Part shown: positions 1 to 9,502 of the stretch, one piece after another
Position numbering within the stretch: position 1 is the stretch's first letter
How the letters are laid out: every line of letters starts with the position of its first letter
Assembly: GCA_020634975.1 (NCBI GenBank)
Contig: JACKAQ010000003.1
Location: 284,758 to 348,757 of the forward strand
Reading direction: 5' to 3'
Source of the DNA: JACKAQ01 sp020634975 [NCBI: Calditrichia bacterium]
GTDB taxonomy: Bacteria; Calditrichota; Calditrichia; RBG-13-44-9
DNA: 64,000 bases
Notes under the pieces: generated by a model
What the model saw: only the letters and a program-made list of their open reading frames with translations
Database searches by the model: none
Told to the model about the DNA's origin: nothing
Translations under genes and position numbers: made by a program

Positions 1-1316
1 GTTCCGGAAAAAACGAAATCGAAATCACCGGTGTTGTCGTTTCTGCCGAGGATCACGAACAACGGGTCTGTGGTGATGGCCGGATCATCGTAGCGATACA
101 TCGGCACCGCGCCGGGCGATGCTTTCAGCGCAAACGCGCCACCCAAAATGAAAGTGGATACTTTCAAATCCGGTAACGGCTGCAGCGTCGGAAACTCGGT
201 TGCAAATGCGGGATCGGGATAAAAATTCTGATTCGTTGCGATAAAATTGTATCGGGTGCCGAGCGTATCCACCGGCGCAAAAGCCAGCGGTTCGCCCTGC
301 GTTCCGAATGCGCTGTTGAACTGCACCGCATAAATGATTTTTCCACCGTTCTGGCGGAATTCCGGGATGGCGGATTGGGCGTAAATAAAGTGCGGATCAC
401 TATTTTGGATGATATCCGTATACCAAATGATCCGGTCGAACAGCTTCAGCGTTTCGGTGAACTGGCGCGGCGATGCCGGAAATTGCGCTTCGATGTTCCA
501 ATAGGTGTAATCTTCGCCGATCGTTGGCAGCAAATTGTTCAACAATCCGCGATAATAGGCATCGGGGCGACCGCTGGCAGCGCTTTCAACAGCGTAATCG
601 TCGATCAGCAGATAGCTGCCGCGCGGTAATTTGACATACCATGTATTGACCACTTCTTCCGGCATGCGAATTTCCTGGCTGCGGGCACCGGCAATGTCCA
701 CGGCGCGGAGCCAGAGAACATGTTCGCCCTCTGTTAGTCCGTCTGCGGCTTTCAAATCTACGCTTCGGGCATCGCCCGGCAGTTGAATCCAGTTGCTGGT
801 ATCGTCCAACGCATATTCAATAAATTCAATAGTTTCGTCGCCATCTGGATCGGCGGCAGACCAGGCGAAACTGGCGACTGTCAGCGTCGTATCGGGAATG
901 CGACTGTTCGGTGACCACGCCACCTGCGGGCGGGTATTGGCGATCGGGAATTCCTGAGATGCAGGTGTGGGATCTTCCAGATTCAGGTTATCCACAGCTT
1001 TCACTTGCAACACGTAACTGGTATCCGCACCGGTGATTCGCAACGCAAAAGTGCCGGAACGCTCGCTGGTGAACGTCCAGTCATCGGCGGTGGGATTCAG
1101 TTCCAGCGTGTAATAAAATCCGGTGATAAAACCGTCCGGATCGCGACCGTCCCAATAAAATGTCTGAACGCTTTGGGTGGTGTTCAGGCTGTCGCCTTTG
1201 ACAAAAATGGTGGTTTCCGGTGGCTGGTTTGCATTCAGATCGCCGGTAATCTCACTGTCGCAGCGCCAGAACGCCAACGCAATAACCGTTAAAACGATAA
1301 CAGATTTTAATTTCAT
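1..1316 (-). CDS. Secreted protein with tandem Ig/Fn3-like domains (partial, 3' end outside window)
   Basis: The reading frame is open from an ATG at 1316 to the window edge, about 438 residues without a stop. The N-terminus (MKLKSVIVLTVIALAFWRCD) is a signal peptide whose cysteine follows a non-canonical lipobox (FWR-C), so lipoprotein status is uncertain. Two Fn3/Ig-like modules follow, each with a DPDG turn (residues about 45-130 and 150-240). The part beyond residue 240 carries LLIDDYA and a YYRGLLNNLL stretch, typical of large secreted FCB proteins of unknown function. A sorting domain may lie beyond the edge. It is downstream of the methyltransferase on the same strand. No clear Shine-Dalgarno is seen. 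Confidence 0.75.
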   Translation of the reverse strand, partial: MKLKSVIVLTVIALAFWRCDSEITGDLNANQPPETTIFVKGDSLNTTQSVQTFYWDGRDPDGFITGFYYTLELNPTADDWTFTSERSGTFALRITGADTSYVLQVKAVDNLNLEDPTPASQEFPIANTRPQVAWSPNSRIPDTTLTVASFAWSAADPDGDETIEFIEYALDDTSNWIQLPGDARSVDLKAADGLTEGEHVLWLRAVDIAGARSQEIRMPEEVVNTWYVKLPRGSYLLIDDYAVESAASGRPDAYYRGLLNNLLPTIGEDYTYWNIEAQFPASPRQFTETLKLFDRIIWYTDIIQNSDPHFIYAQSAIPEFRQNGGKIIYAVQFNSAFGTQGEPLAFAPVDTLGTRYNFIATNQNFYPDPAFATEFPTLQPLPDLKVSTFILGGAFALKASPGAVPMYRYDDPAITTDPLFVILGRNDNTGDFDFVFSG

Positions 1317-1374
1317 ATGATTGTTGGTCGTAAAGTTCTGTTCAATAAATGTTTATCTAATTATTTGTGATTAT

Positions 1375-1971
1375 TCAATTTACATGCGAACACCTGCACC
1401 ACTGCAGATGGGCGCCGTGGAGATGACCTTCCTGAACGTCCCGCTCAATTTCGTGAAAAATATCAAACTGCATACCCTTCAGACTTTCGCGAAGTGATTC
1501 AGGTTCATAGAGCAAAGATTCTACCGGCGGGCCGCCGGTTTTGAATTGTAGCTGACGCGGCGTGTATGCTTCCATCACAAAAACGCCACCCAGCTTCAAT
1601 CCCTTAACAGAATCTCGATAAACTTGCGATCGCAACGGCTCCGGCAAATGGCAAAAAATTGAAACGATGCCATCCCACGTTTCAGGTTCAATTTCGAAAT
1701 GCTGCAAATCTGCAACAACGGTTTCAATCGAGACATCATTTTTGGCAGCCAATTGCTGTGCTTTTTCCAATCCGACAGCGGAGGAATCCACTCCCGTAAC
1801 GCGAAATTGTCTCTTCGCCAGAAAAACGCTGTTTCGACCCTCGCCTTCAGCGAGGCACAATATTTTTCCGCCCGTCGGCATTCGGTTTACAACGCTCTGC
1901 AAAAAGTCGTTTGGATCAGTGCCGTAAACGTATTCGCTGGCAGCGTAGCGGATGTCCCATTGATTCTGCAT
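1375..1971 (-). CDS. Class I SAM-dependent methyltransferase (TehB-like)
   Basis: The protein of 198 residues has a Rossmann methyltransferase core. SAM-binding motif I is ILCLAEGEGRNSVFLA at residues about 37-52, followed by the acidic residue of motif II (VTGVDSS). A WDGIVSIFCHLP stretch forms the motif IV strand and GGVFVMEAYTP the later strand. It resembles the small cytosolic methyltransferases annotated TehB-like or methyltransferase-domain 25; the substrate cannot be read from sequence. It precedes the partial secreted-protein gene on the same strand with a 58-base gap. A terminator for the upstream gene lies just before it, so it probably has its own promoter in the 1972-2014 gap. Confidence 0.8.
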   Translation of the reverse strand: MQNQWDIRYAASEYVYGTDPNDFLQSVVNRMPTGGKILCLAEGEGRNSVFLAKRQFRVTGVDSSAVGLEKAQQLAAKNDVSIETVVADLQHFEIEPETWDGIVSIFCHLPEPLRSQVYRDSVKGLKLGGVFVMEAYTPRQLQFKTGGPPVESLLYEPESLRESLKGMQFDIFHEIERDVQEGHLHGAHLQWCRCSHVN

Positions 1972-2014
1972 AAATTTCGATTCATTTTGTCAGTAATTGC
2001 ACAAAACATTTTTT

Positions 2015-2056
2015 CATAAAAAAGAACACGGATGACGCAGAATTACGTCATCCGTA
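2015..2056 (-). terminator. Intrinsic terminator of the secreted-protein gene at 2075-4096
   Basis: A perfect 10-bp inverted repeat (ACGGATGACG at 2029-2038 pairing with CGTCATCCGT at 2047-2056) has an 8-base loop. On the minus strand a T-rich run follows the stem at about 2026-2015. It lies 19 bases after the upstream gene. Confidence 0.8.
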
Positions 2057-2074
2057 TTCGGTGATTTTTTCAGA

Positions 2075-4096
2075 TTATTTCAACAGCACCATTTTTTTGG
2101 TGATGTTTTGATTTTCGCCGGTCAGTTTGTAGAAATAGATGCCGGAGCCGACAGCAACACCTTTATCGTTGCGGCCGTCCCAGGTCAATTCGTAGCGATT
2201 TGGCGTTTGGAAACCATTCACCAACGTGCGAATTTGCTGACCCAACACGTTGTAAACGCTCAACTTATAAGTTCCTGCACTGTTTACAGTATAGCGAATG
2301 CTGGTGGTCGGGTTGAACGGATTCGGGAAATTTTGTTCCAGTTCAAACGCTGTGGGGAGGTTATCATCATCTTCGATACCAACGCTTGAGCCAACATCCA
2401 GGGTATCGCGGGGCAGGATTTTTGTGTTCCCAAAACTGAAATATCCAAATCCCTGCAAAAATGCCAGGTTGTCGTTCAATGCATAGGTTGAATCGAGGTT
2501 GCCACGGAATGCGCTGGCGCGATCGTCAACACGAACACCTCCGGTGCCGTCGTCGATGGTAAATTCACCGAAATTGCTCGGTGCATCCGGGAACGGATTG
2601 GTGACGGTCACGTTTTCAAAACGCAGCAAAACGCTTTCATAAGGCTCAACATCCGGGGCACCTGTAACCATTTGACCAGTAGTCAGAACAACCGGTTCAA
2701 AAGCGCCAACACCGGCATTTACAACAACGCTGTTGGTTACATTGTTGATGCGAGTGATGCCAAAATCTTCTTCGATGGTTCCGGTAACTTCCACTTCATC
2801 GCCATAGATATGGGTGAACGTGCCGTCATTTACCCAAATGCCGGACCACATATCGGCGGCTTCCTGGATATAATAGTCACCCAAAAAGTCCGTAGAATCG
2901 GTCATTACCACACCGCGAACGGTTACTTCGTAGCCATTGTACGGCGAGACATCAACCCGATATCCGTGGGTATCCTGCAAATCGCGAATACTTAAACCAT
3001 TTTGGCGAACGGTATACATGTAAACTTGTCCGTTAGTGCGGGATGTATCTCCGGGTAATGTGCTGCGATCACCAACATTATCTACTGATGAAATAAAATA
3101 GCGAACAAACGCACCGTCTGACTGTGCCGGAATTGCACCTGCAAATGTATCTGCAACGGCATTCATTCGCAGGGATTGATAGGGTGCATCGTTGATGCTG
3201 TAGAACAATCGTGCTTCCTGAACGTTGCCATTGTCTACTATTGATGCTTTAACCGTTACGTTATCCGACGGCGTGGGTACACCAACGGTACGATATGCAC
3301 CGGAAATTACCGGCGGGCTGGAAAGCTCTACTAAATCCAACGTATCACGTGGGTTAATTGTATATACCTGACCTGGCGATCCGCTTTCATCGCGAGTAAA
3401 TCCGTAGACTTCAACTTCTGTACCGTTTGATGGCCATTGGTAAGCACCGGGAAGTCGATCATGAAACCAGTTAAAATATTCAGCAATGTAAGTAATACCG
3501 GTTCCATCGTTGATGGACGCCCAGTTGCCACTAATATTGTTGTTCACAATTACAGCATTTTCAACTTTAACCCATTGGCTTTCCCATTGTTCGCCGGCAG
3601 ATTTACTGACCAAATCAGCAGCCGTAAGCACAATCGGATCCGGCAACGGATTACCTGCCGATTCAATCGTCACCGGAACTACCGGGTCCGGCTGAAAGGG
3701 CACACCGTAAATATTGATTTGCGAAAACGTGCTAAACTCCGAAATGACGCCGGTAAAGTAGCACACCATTCCAGGCTCAACAAATTGCAGTAGTGTCTGA
3801 ATTTGGCTGGTATCGTCCTGAACCACAAAAAATCCGTTCCACGGATCGGTCGGCGTGTCCGGATCAACAATATAAATGGACCAGCGGGCGCCAATCCACA
3901 AATCGCGCGGACCGGTCATTACCAGACCTTTAACCACAACCGTATCGCCAACAAACGGCGATAAATCATCCGTTCCGGGATCGGAAACAAACTGCAGATC
4001 GTAAATGCTAAGGGTATCAAATGCTGCCTGTGCAAAAACGCTCTGTGATACGCCAATCAGCATAAGCACTAATAAGAATTGTGTCAATTTTTTCAT
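2075..4096 (-). CDS. Secreted protein with OB-fold-like repeats and C-terminal sorting domain
   Basis: The protein has 673 residues. A signal peptide (MKKLTQFLLVLMLIGV, cut near FAQA) is followed by two regions that look like the DUF5689/OB-fold type. One begins IYDLQFVSDPG (about 30-150), the other IRDLQDTHGYRVDVSPYNG (about 365-480), each followed by a GDTVVVKG or YEVTVRG strand. A middle region reads as an Ig-like domain (FYSINDAPYQ). The last 90 residues form the FlgD-like sorting domain with QNFPNPFNPTTSIRY and a GIYFYKL ending, the type IX secretion signal in FCB bacteria. AGGAG lies 9 bases before the ATG. Export to the surface or medium is likely; its substrate is unknown. Confidence 0.85.
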   Translation of the reverse strand: MKKLTQFLLVLMLIGVSQSVFAQAAFDTLSIYDLQFVSDPGTDDLSPFVGDTVVVKGLVMTGPRDLWIGARWSIYIVDPDTPTDPWNGFFVVQDDTSQIQTLLQFVEPGMVCYFTGVISEFSTFSQINIYGVPFQPDPVVPVTIESAGNPLPDPIVLTAADLVSKSAGEQWESQWVKVENAVIVNNNISGNWASINDGTGITYIAEYFNWFHDRLPGAYQWPSNGTEVEVYGFTRDESGSPGQVYTINPRDTLDLVELSSPPVISGAYRTVGVPTPSDNVTVKASIVDNGNVQEARLFYSINDAPYQSLRMNAVADTFAGAIPAQSDGAFVRYFISSVDNVGDRSTLPGDTSRTNGQVYMYTVRQNGLSIRDLQDTHGYRVDVSPYNGYEVTVRGVVMTDSTDFLGDYYIQEAADMWSGIWVNDGTFTHIYGDEVEVTGTIEEDFGITRINNVTNSVVVNAGVGAFEPVVLTTGQMVTGAPDVEPYESVLLRFENVTVTNPFPDAPSNFGEFTIDDGTGGVRVDDRASAFRGNLDSTYALNDNLAFLQGFGYFSFGNTKILPRDTLDVGSSVGIEDDDNLPTAFELEQNFPNPFNPTTSIRYTVNSAGTYKLSVYNVLGQQIRTLVNGFQTPNRYELTWDGRNDKGVAVGSGIYFYKLTGENQNITKKMVLLK

Positions 4097-4129
4097 CCAT
4101 TCGCTCCTTTTTTTGGATTGATAATTGAA

Positions 4130-6271
4130 TTATTTGATAATCACAAATTTTCCACGGTAAACATCCCCGCCGTCCAAATCTTTCACGGTAAACAGATACA
4201 ATCCGGTTGCGATCGCCTGATCTGCTTCGGTAACCAGATCCCAGGCATGTTCGCCTCCGGCAAACACCGTTTTTCCTTCGGAAAACTGGCGATACCATTC
4301 GATATCGTCGCCGGTATACGCTTCGCCGTTGTGCACGAACGAACCCACCTGATCGCCAGCAAGCGTGTAAATGCGAACCTCGCAATTTTGAGGGAGATTG
4401 TAAAAATATAATTTTCGCTGACGTTCCAGCCCGCCATCCCACAGCGCGTTTACGCGGTAGGGATTGGGATAAACACCAATCTGCCGGTCAGCTTCGTTAT
4501 TTACCGGCGTTCCGGGGCTTACCACAACGGCGTTTTGCAACCGGCTGCTTTCGAGGCTCGGCAGATTCAGTTCCACATCGCCGCTGTCGAAAGCAGAAAT
4601 AGCAAACGCATATTGCCAGCCATTCAACAGATTGTCGATTTCCAGCTCGTAACGATAGGTGATCGTATCATTTAATCCGGTCTGGAGATTGGGAACAATT
4701 TCGGTTATCGGCTCTGCCATCAGCGCTTCGTCCAGTCCGCTGTCGTAAAATCGCCCATCGATGCGGTCGTATTCCGCAATAAGCTGCATATTTTCGAACA
4801 ATCCCTGACCGGCAAATTCACCGCCTAAAAAGGAGCGATAAATACGATAACCTTCGAAATCTCGTTCTTTGGAAATCAGGTCGACGGATTTTTCCGCAGT
4901 ATCGTCCCAGCGCAACACCACTTTCCGGTTTCCGGGAATCACTTTCAGATTCGGTGGCGATGGCGGTGTTGGCAAAATATAACGATCGAGGCGACCGTTG
5001 CCGTTCACATCTTCGGTGGAATCGGTTCCGGCAAAATCGAGAATGCCATTGCGATTACTATCTTCGCCGTGATAGGCGCGCTGCGCCCAAGATACGTTTT
5101 CCAATAAATTTTTGCGTTGATTAATGGTATCAAACCGGGGTGGATCGCCGCCAAATTTACGTCCGCAAACAATTGCAAATACTGCGTTTATGGATTCACC
5201 AGCCGGAATCGAAGAAAACGGGCCGGTGCTGATCAAATTCATATAATTGCCCGGCTGATTGTTAATTGCCTCATTCGCGATAGCTTCGCCCATGCGTTGG
5301 TATTTGCTGGCTTCGTCTGCCGGTGCACGTTCCCAGTCGGCATCGCCACCGCTGAACAACCACCAGTTGTTGATCATCTCATTTTGATAGGTTACGCCAC
5401 TGGGTGTTTCGCCGCCGAGCAAAACCATCGCAACGTAACTGTCCGCATTGCTGTAGTTGTTGGCGCCGTATTCATATGCATAAATCATTTTAGCGGTATC
5501 GTTATTCATAAAACCGATGCCGACATCCGAGTAAAACGGACCGCCGACACGTGGAGAAATATTGTTGGTATTTCTAACCACCAAATCTGCCCAAAGCCCG
5601 ACGTATGTATTGTTGATGGGTTCATCGCTCAAATTGGTGATGGTGTAATTGAGAATTACAAAATCATCGGCAAAGGGGAAATTCCATGCGTATGTTTCCA
5701 TGTGCACAGCAAGTCCCAGCGGTTGATGATTGGGAATTTGAATCGCTGTTCCGGGGATAAACGTATTGGTATCCACAAAATCTGCCACAAAATCCTGATG
5801 GCTGATCGCCTCCGGCGAATAAAACGCGTTTGCCGGCAGCGACGATCGCTCGCTGATCAGATCGTTTAAATCGGCGGTATTGGTAAATTCAAAATTGGCA
5901 GCGCCCGCACCGCCGGACAAACTGGAAATATTGAATGCACCGGTCGTTACGCGAATGCCTTGCGATGTTTCGCCGCCAACCCACAGCCCGCCGACAAAAA
6001 TATGTTCAATTGCCGAACCTTTGGGATATTCGCAGGATGGTTGATCAATGGGTGTTTGCGACACAAAACCATCGCCAAACGTGCCATAGTTTGTAACCGT
6101 CAGGCTAATATTGCCGACGTTGGTAAAATTATCATCGTCATCAACCAATACTTTGGCAAAACGGGGATCCTTCAAAAGCGGGGACCGATCTTGCGAAAAA
6201 GCACTGCCAAAACAAAGGAAGATGAATGCGGATAACATTAGCGCTGTAAAATCACGGGGAATTTTTTGCAT
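4130..6271 (-). CDS. Large secreted protein with FlgD-like C-terminal domain
   Basis: The first possible start is a TTG at 6289; I prefer the ATG at 6271, which gives a clean signal peptide (MQKIPRDFTALMLSAF, cut near FSQ). About 713 residues follow. Residues 20-400 contain IEHIFVGGLWVGGE and a long region with FVILNYTITNLSDEPIN. An EDSNRNGILDFAG segment looks calcium-binding, and an Fn3-like domain (PPNLKVIPGNRKVVLRWD) follows. It ends in a FlgD-like segment (GLYLFTVKDL to KFVIIK). The architecture matches the protein at 40668-42494, so the two are paralogues. It lies 33 bases upstream of the next secreted gene on the same strand, suggesting co-transcription. Confidence 0.8.
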   Translation of the reverse strand: MQKIPRDFTALMLSAFIFLCFGSAFSQDRSPLLKDPRFAKVLVDDDDNFTNVGNISLTVTNYGTFGDGFVSQTPIDQPSCEYPKGSAIEHIFVGGLWVGGETSQGIRVTTGAFNISSLSGGAGAANFEFTNTADLNDLISERSSLPANAFYSPEAISHQDFVADFVDTNTFIPGTAIQIPNHQPLGLAVHMETYAWNFPFADDFVILNYTITNLSDEPINNTYVGLWADLVVRNTNNISPRVGGPFYSDVGIGFMNNDTAKMIYAYEYGANNYSNADSYVAMVLLGGETPSGVTYQNEMINNWWLFSGGDADWERAPADEASKYQRMGEAIANEAINNQPGNYMNLISTGPFSSIPAGESINAVFAIVCGRKFGGDPPRFDTINQRKNLLENVSWAQRAYHGEDSNRNGILDFAGTDSTEDVNGNGRLDRYILPTPPSPPNLKVIPGNRKVVLRWDDTAEKSVDLISKERDFEGYRIYRSFLGGEFAGQGLFENMQLIAEYDRIDGRFYDSGLDEALMAEPITEIVPNLQTGLNDTITYRYELEIDNLLNGWQYAFAISAFDSGDVELNLPSLESSRLQNAVVVSPGTPVNNEADRQIGVYPNPYRVNALWDGGLERQRKLYFYNLPQNCEVRIYTLAGDQVGSFVHNGEAYTGDDIEWYRQFSEGKTVFAGGEHAWDLVTEADQAIATGLYLFTVKDLDGGDVYRGKFVIIK

Positions 6272-6532
6272 ACTGGAAATGGGTCTCAATTTGTTATTCT
6301 TATCATCGCTGCCAAACTTATCGATCCGATATTACAGGAGCAATTCAATGTAACATCAAAATGACAAAAATGATTATACATTCCATCATCCAGAAAAGCA
6401 AGCATAGTTTAAACACAGTTTACCCTTTAATCCATTGGTGAAATTTATGCACAAATTCGTCTTGCTTTTTCCGCTGTTTTTTTCGTATTTCAGGAACTGA
6501 AAGGACAACAACAACCATTGATAATTCCAGAA

Positions 6533-7894
6533 ATGAATAAATCTACGCCCATATTACTGATTGCGCTGTTGCTGCCGATGCTGCTTCTCGGACAATCGAA
6601 TCGCCCGTTAAACATGTTTTATCCGGGCAACATCCGTTTTTCATCTTCCATACCTGCGGCACGGTCGCTGGCGATGGGCGGTGGCGCAATCGCCCTGCCG
6701 GACGATCCATCGGCGGTTACCATCAATCCGGCCGGACTCGGAATATTTTCGCGACCGGCGCTCTCGGCAACCACTCGCTACCTTTACTTTACAGATGCGG
6801 AAACCGCTTATCACCCCGCAGAAAATATCGAACCGGACAAAATTCTCGATCAAACGTTGATCAGTGCGTTGGTAGTTTGGAAAAATATTCGCTTCGGAAG
6901 TTTTCGGGAGACCATTTACGATCAGCGGGTTTTGTTTACCAGCCCGCAACAATTTGTGGTTTATCCCGGTGAAACATCGACTAACCTGTTGCGCAGAAAC
7001 TTTCCCTCGCGTGAAATTATTGCCCGAACGCAATTGGTGGAAAATGGGATTTCGGTGGGATTTCGGATCGGGTTGCAGTTTACAGCAGGCATTTTATTGC
7101 GCCTAACCCGATTGGAATATGGACTTACGGATCGCCAATATTTCCCGCGCGATATTTCTTCGGCTGCGCCGGGATCAACGATTACATCAGATTTTTCGAC
7201 CGGAAATTTGTACGCATCACAAACATTTGACGAACGCAGCACCAAACCGGGCTTTACGATTGGTGTGCTCAACCGCTTTTCCGGGCGACTGGTGGTAGGT
7301 GCCGTTTATCATTTTCGCCCGACATTTAACGTGACCGGCGAAACATATTTGCCCGCGTTCACCTTTCGCAACGGACAGCAACTCACGGAGTTTCCGGCAG
7401 AACAATTTCGTAAAGTCACTTTCAAATGGAATATGCCGGATGCTTTCGGCGCCGGATTCGCATATAAATATCGCGGATGGATGAACCTCACGCTGGATCT
7501 GTGGCGCGTCCGATATTCCGAAATGACCGAATCGTTAGCGGATGACGGCTTCACCAATTTGATCCAGAATGATCAAACCGGCAACGCAAATGAGCAGGAT
7601 TTGTTGTTGGAAGACAGTTGGGAATGGCATGCCGGAATGGAATATATTTTCCGGTTTTTCTCTAAAAATCGTCGCTTTCCGGTGCGATTCGGGTTTTACC
7701 GCAAATCAGCCGGCGTGCTCCACAGCGAAGGCAACGCGGATAATTTTCAGCAAATTTTCCCCAAACCCTCATCGGAAAATCATTACACTGGCGGGCTGGG
7801 ATTTTTATTTGGCGATCGCCTGCGTTTTGACGGCGCGATCGACATCTCCGCAAACGGCTTTATTTTTATGGGCACATCCGTTTACACATTCTAA
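6533..7894 (+). CDS. Outer-membrane beta-barrel protein (FadL/PorV-like)
   Basis: A TTG at 6518 is in frame, but the ATG at 6533 gives a textbook signal peptide (MNKSTPILLIALLLPMLLLG, cut before QSN). About 453 residues follow. The region ARSLAMGGGAIALPDDPSAV with NPAGLG is the signature at the start of FadL/OmpP1-type and PorV/UPF0164 barrels. The rest alternates aromatic and polar residues as in beta strands and ends in a terminal phenylalanine (TSVYTF), the usual last residue of an outer-membrane barrel. Ligand is unknown; transport of hydrophobic compounds or a secretion-linked role is inferred. Its 3' end overlaps the converging small gene by 4 bases. Confidence 0.8.
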   Translation: MNKSTPILLIALLLPMLLLGQSNRPLNMFYPGNIRFSSSIPAARSLAMGGGAIALPDDPSAVTINPAGLGIFSRPALSATTRYLYFTDAETAYHPAENIEPDKILDQTLISALVVWKNIRFGSFRETIYDQRVLFTSPQQFVVYPGETSTNLLRRNFPSREIIARTQLVENGISVGFRIGLQFTAGILLRLTRLEYGLTDRQYFPRDISSAAPGSTITSDFSTGNLYASQTFDERSTKPGFTIGVLNRFSGRLVVGAVYHFRPTFNVTGETYLPAFTFRNGQQLTEFPAEQFRKVTFKWNMPDAFGAGFAYKYRGWMNLTLDLWRVRYSEMTESLADDGFTNLIQNDQTGNANEQDLLLEDSWEWHAGMEYIFRFFSKNRRFPVRFGFYRKSAGVLHSEGNADNFQQIFPKPSSENHYTGGLGFLFGDRLRFDGAIDISANGFIFMGTSVYTF

Positions 7895-8133
7895 AAAATC
7901 TGGAATAACCCGACGTAATCAATTTTGTGTTTGTAATTCGGGAATTCTTCGCGCAAACGCGATTTCAGCACTTTTGTCGATGGTTCAATTGCGAAAACAG
8001 TTAACCCATTATCCGGTGTGGACACCCGAACCACCCAACTGACTTTGCGCATGATTACGTTCACCGAAATCTGCGGTTTGACCTGCAGGCGTTTGTGCAC
8101 CGGCCTTTTTATTAATGTTTCCATCATTTGCAT
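7891..8133 (-). CDS. Small conserved-looking protein of unknown function (80 aa)
   Basis: An ATG at 8133 is preceded by a strong AAAGGAG, 6 bases away, which argues for a real gene although the product is only 80 residues. The product is basic (LIKRPVHKRLQVKP) and reads like one small beta-rich domain (QISVNVIMRKVSWVVRV). No signal peptide, membrane segment or recognised motif is seen. Its 3' end overlaps the converging barrel gene. Function is not known. Confidence 0.6.
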   Translation of the reverse strand: MQMMETLIKRPVHKRLQVKPQISVNVIMRKVSWVVRVSTPDNGLTVFAIEPSTKVLKSRLREEFPNYKHKIDYVGLFQIF

Positions 8134-8337
8134 AAATTACTCCTTTGTTACGGCTTCCCGTATGTTACAGCGATGTTCGGTTGATAAGATCCGCCCCTGC
8201 CATCCGGTGGCGGAGGCGGAATCATTATCGGGTAATTCGCTATGGGCGATAGCTTTTTATTAACGATCTACACTTCGGATGTGCATCCCTTGCACAGGTG
8301 GCGCAAAGAATTTATCATTCCTCAGCTATTTTAAACA

Positions 8338-8775
8338 TCAGCGAGAAATCTGATCATTTTGGGACAATTGCCAATCGAGATCTTCGATATATTGGAACAG
8401 CAATTCCTGAGTTTCCCGGTACGATTGCAGTTCGGCATTCTGCAACCACGGAAAAGATTCAGGTTGAACCAAATACGATGACACAATAAACGCCCGGTTC
8501 CGCAACCGCTGGTTTGTCGATGTTTGCAGGATTTTGTTCAAATCATGATTGGCGGCAGCGTAATCCAATATGGGATAAAACCGCTTCAAAATCATAATTT
8601 GTAACATGGCAGATTCCACAATGCCGTCGTTGTGATGCCGCAAATTTTGCTGATATGCTTTCAAAGCTTTTGCGACTTCCGGTTGCTGCAGACCCAGCGA
8701 GTCCGCTTTTCCGGTTGCGACAAACACCAACGCGGTTACCATCAACATCGCCATTATTTTCTTACTCAACTTCAT
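8338..8775 (-). CDS. Small secreted helical protein of unknown function
   Basis: The start at 8775 is fixed by GGAGG 8 bases upstream and by the signal peptide that follows (MKLSKKIMAMLMVTALVFVA, cut near GKA). The mature part of about 120 residues is predicted helical (PEVAKALKAYQQNLRHHNDG) and looks like a HEAT-like or short helical repeat: SAMLQIMILKRFYP and LRNRAFIVSSYL are two similar helical hairpins. It is probably periplasmic. No family name can be given. It stands alone between two other short genes on the same strand. Confidence 0.65.
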   Translation of the reverse strand: MKLSKKIMAMLMVTALVFVATGKADSLGLQQPEVAKALKAYQQNLRHHNDGIVESAMLQIMILKRFYPILDYAAANHDLNKILQTSTNQRLRNRAFIVSSYLVQPESFPWLQNAELQSYRETQELLFQYIEDLDWQLSQNDQISR

Positions 8776-8935
8776 TACGACTACCTCCATTTTACTGAAT
8801 GACACAGTGATTAAGATAGATGCGCGCGCGTATATTTTCCGGTTTCAGCAAAACAATCATCACCAAAATTTCCTGTGAATTTATTTGCTGAAATCAGAAA
8901 AATATGAACAAAGACAGTAGCGCAATCGAACCCTG

Positions 8936-9196
8936 TCACTGGTTTTCAAGAAGTGTTGCCAATTGATTGGCACAATCAACGGAAGGCGCAATGGTTCGTT
9001 GGTGATATCCATGAACCGGATGCAACGGAAACTCGGTTTGCATCGCCTTAACTGTCACAGAGCCTTCTCCATTGAAAAAGCACATGACAATCTGACGATC
9101 CTGAACGAGTTCATATTGCCCATTGTCCAGACGCTGAAAACCCAACGATAGCAAATGAGAATCTGTTAAAGGTAGTTTATTTGTATGAGTAGCCAT
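8936..9196 (-). CDS. Small protein of unknown function (86 aa)
   Basis: Earlier in-frame starts exist, up to 9262, but they lie in the terminator hairpin or lack a ribosome site. The ATG at 9196 follows a weak AAGAGA and gives the sequence MATHTNKLPLTDSHLLSLGF. The 86 residues look like a small alpha/beta domain, with a hydrophobic YELVQDRQIVMCFF strand. No motif is recognised. Its leader holds a hairpin plus T-run (9252-9290) 56 bases before the ATG, so transcription from further upstream would meet a terminator or attenuator first. Confidence 0.5.
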   Translation of the reverse strand: MATHTNKLPLTDSHLLSLGFQRLDNGQYELVQDRQIVMCFFNGEGSVTVKAMQTEFPLHPVHGYHQRTIAPSVDCANQLATLLENQ

Positions 9197-9251
9197 TGTG
9201 ATGTCTCTTTTCATTTTGTAACATTTGTGAAACACAATTGCAATCCCGCTT

Positions 9252-9290
9252 TTAAAAAACATCGCCCGGTACGCGACTTACCGGGCGATG
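9252..9290 (-). terminator. Intrinsic terminator or attenuator
   Basis: A perfect 12-bp inverted repeat (CATCGCCCGGTA at 9260-9271 and TACCGGGCGATG at 9279-9290) has a 7-base loop. On the minus strand it is followed directly by GTTTTTTAAAA. This is a strong rho-independent terminator with no coding gene just upstream; the response-regulator gene ends 300 bases earlier. Confidence 0.8.
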
Positions 9291-9326
9291 GGTTGTTACA
9301 GGAGGTCCAATCTGCAACTGTCTTCG
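9252..9326 (-). ncRNA. Candidate sigma-54-dependent small RNA or attenuated leader
   Basis: A sigma-54-like promoter at 9353-9338 would start a transcript near 9326, and the strong terminator ends it near 9252, giving about 75 nucleotides. No open reading frame of useful size fits. Just before the terminator stem the RNA would read GACCTCCUG, an anti-Shine-Dalgarno-like CCUCC that small RNAs often use to mask ribosome sites. The alternative is a regulated leader of the small gene starting at 9196. The call rests on pattern alone. Confidence 0.3.
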
Positions 9327-9337
9327 CTAATAGTAGA

Positions 9338-9353
9338 TACAAGTGCTGTGCCA
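9338..9353 (-). promoter_or_regulatory. Sigma-54-like promoter
   Basis: On the minus strand the sequence CTGGCACAGCACTTGTA matches the sigma-54 consensus TGGCAC-N5-TTGCA with the exact 5-base spacing. The only departure is T for C in the -12 GC. It lies upstream of the isolated terminator at 9252-9290 and downstream of the gene for a sigma-54 activator. Confidence 0.4.
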
Positions 9354-9502
9354 GTTTTTGGCTGAATCTGCAATGTGTTATTTATAATCAACTTACAGCA
9401 AGCAATCTGTTTTGCGCCAATTTTCACTTGGATGGTACAAAACATGGAATGGAAGCTACGCTCACACGCTTAAGTAATTAAAAAACAGTAATATAACCAC
9501 AA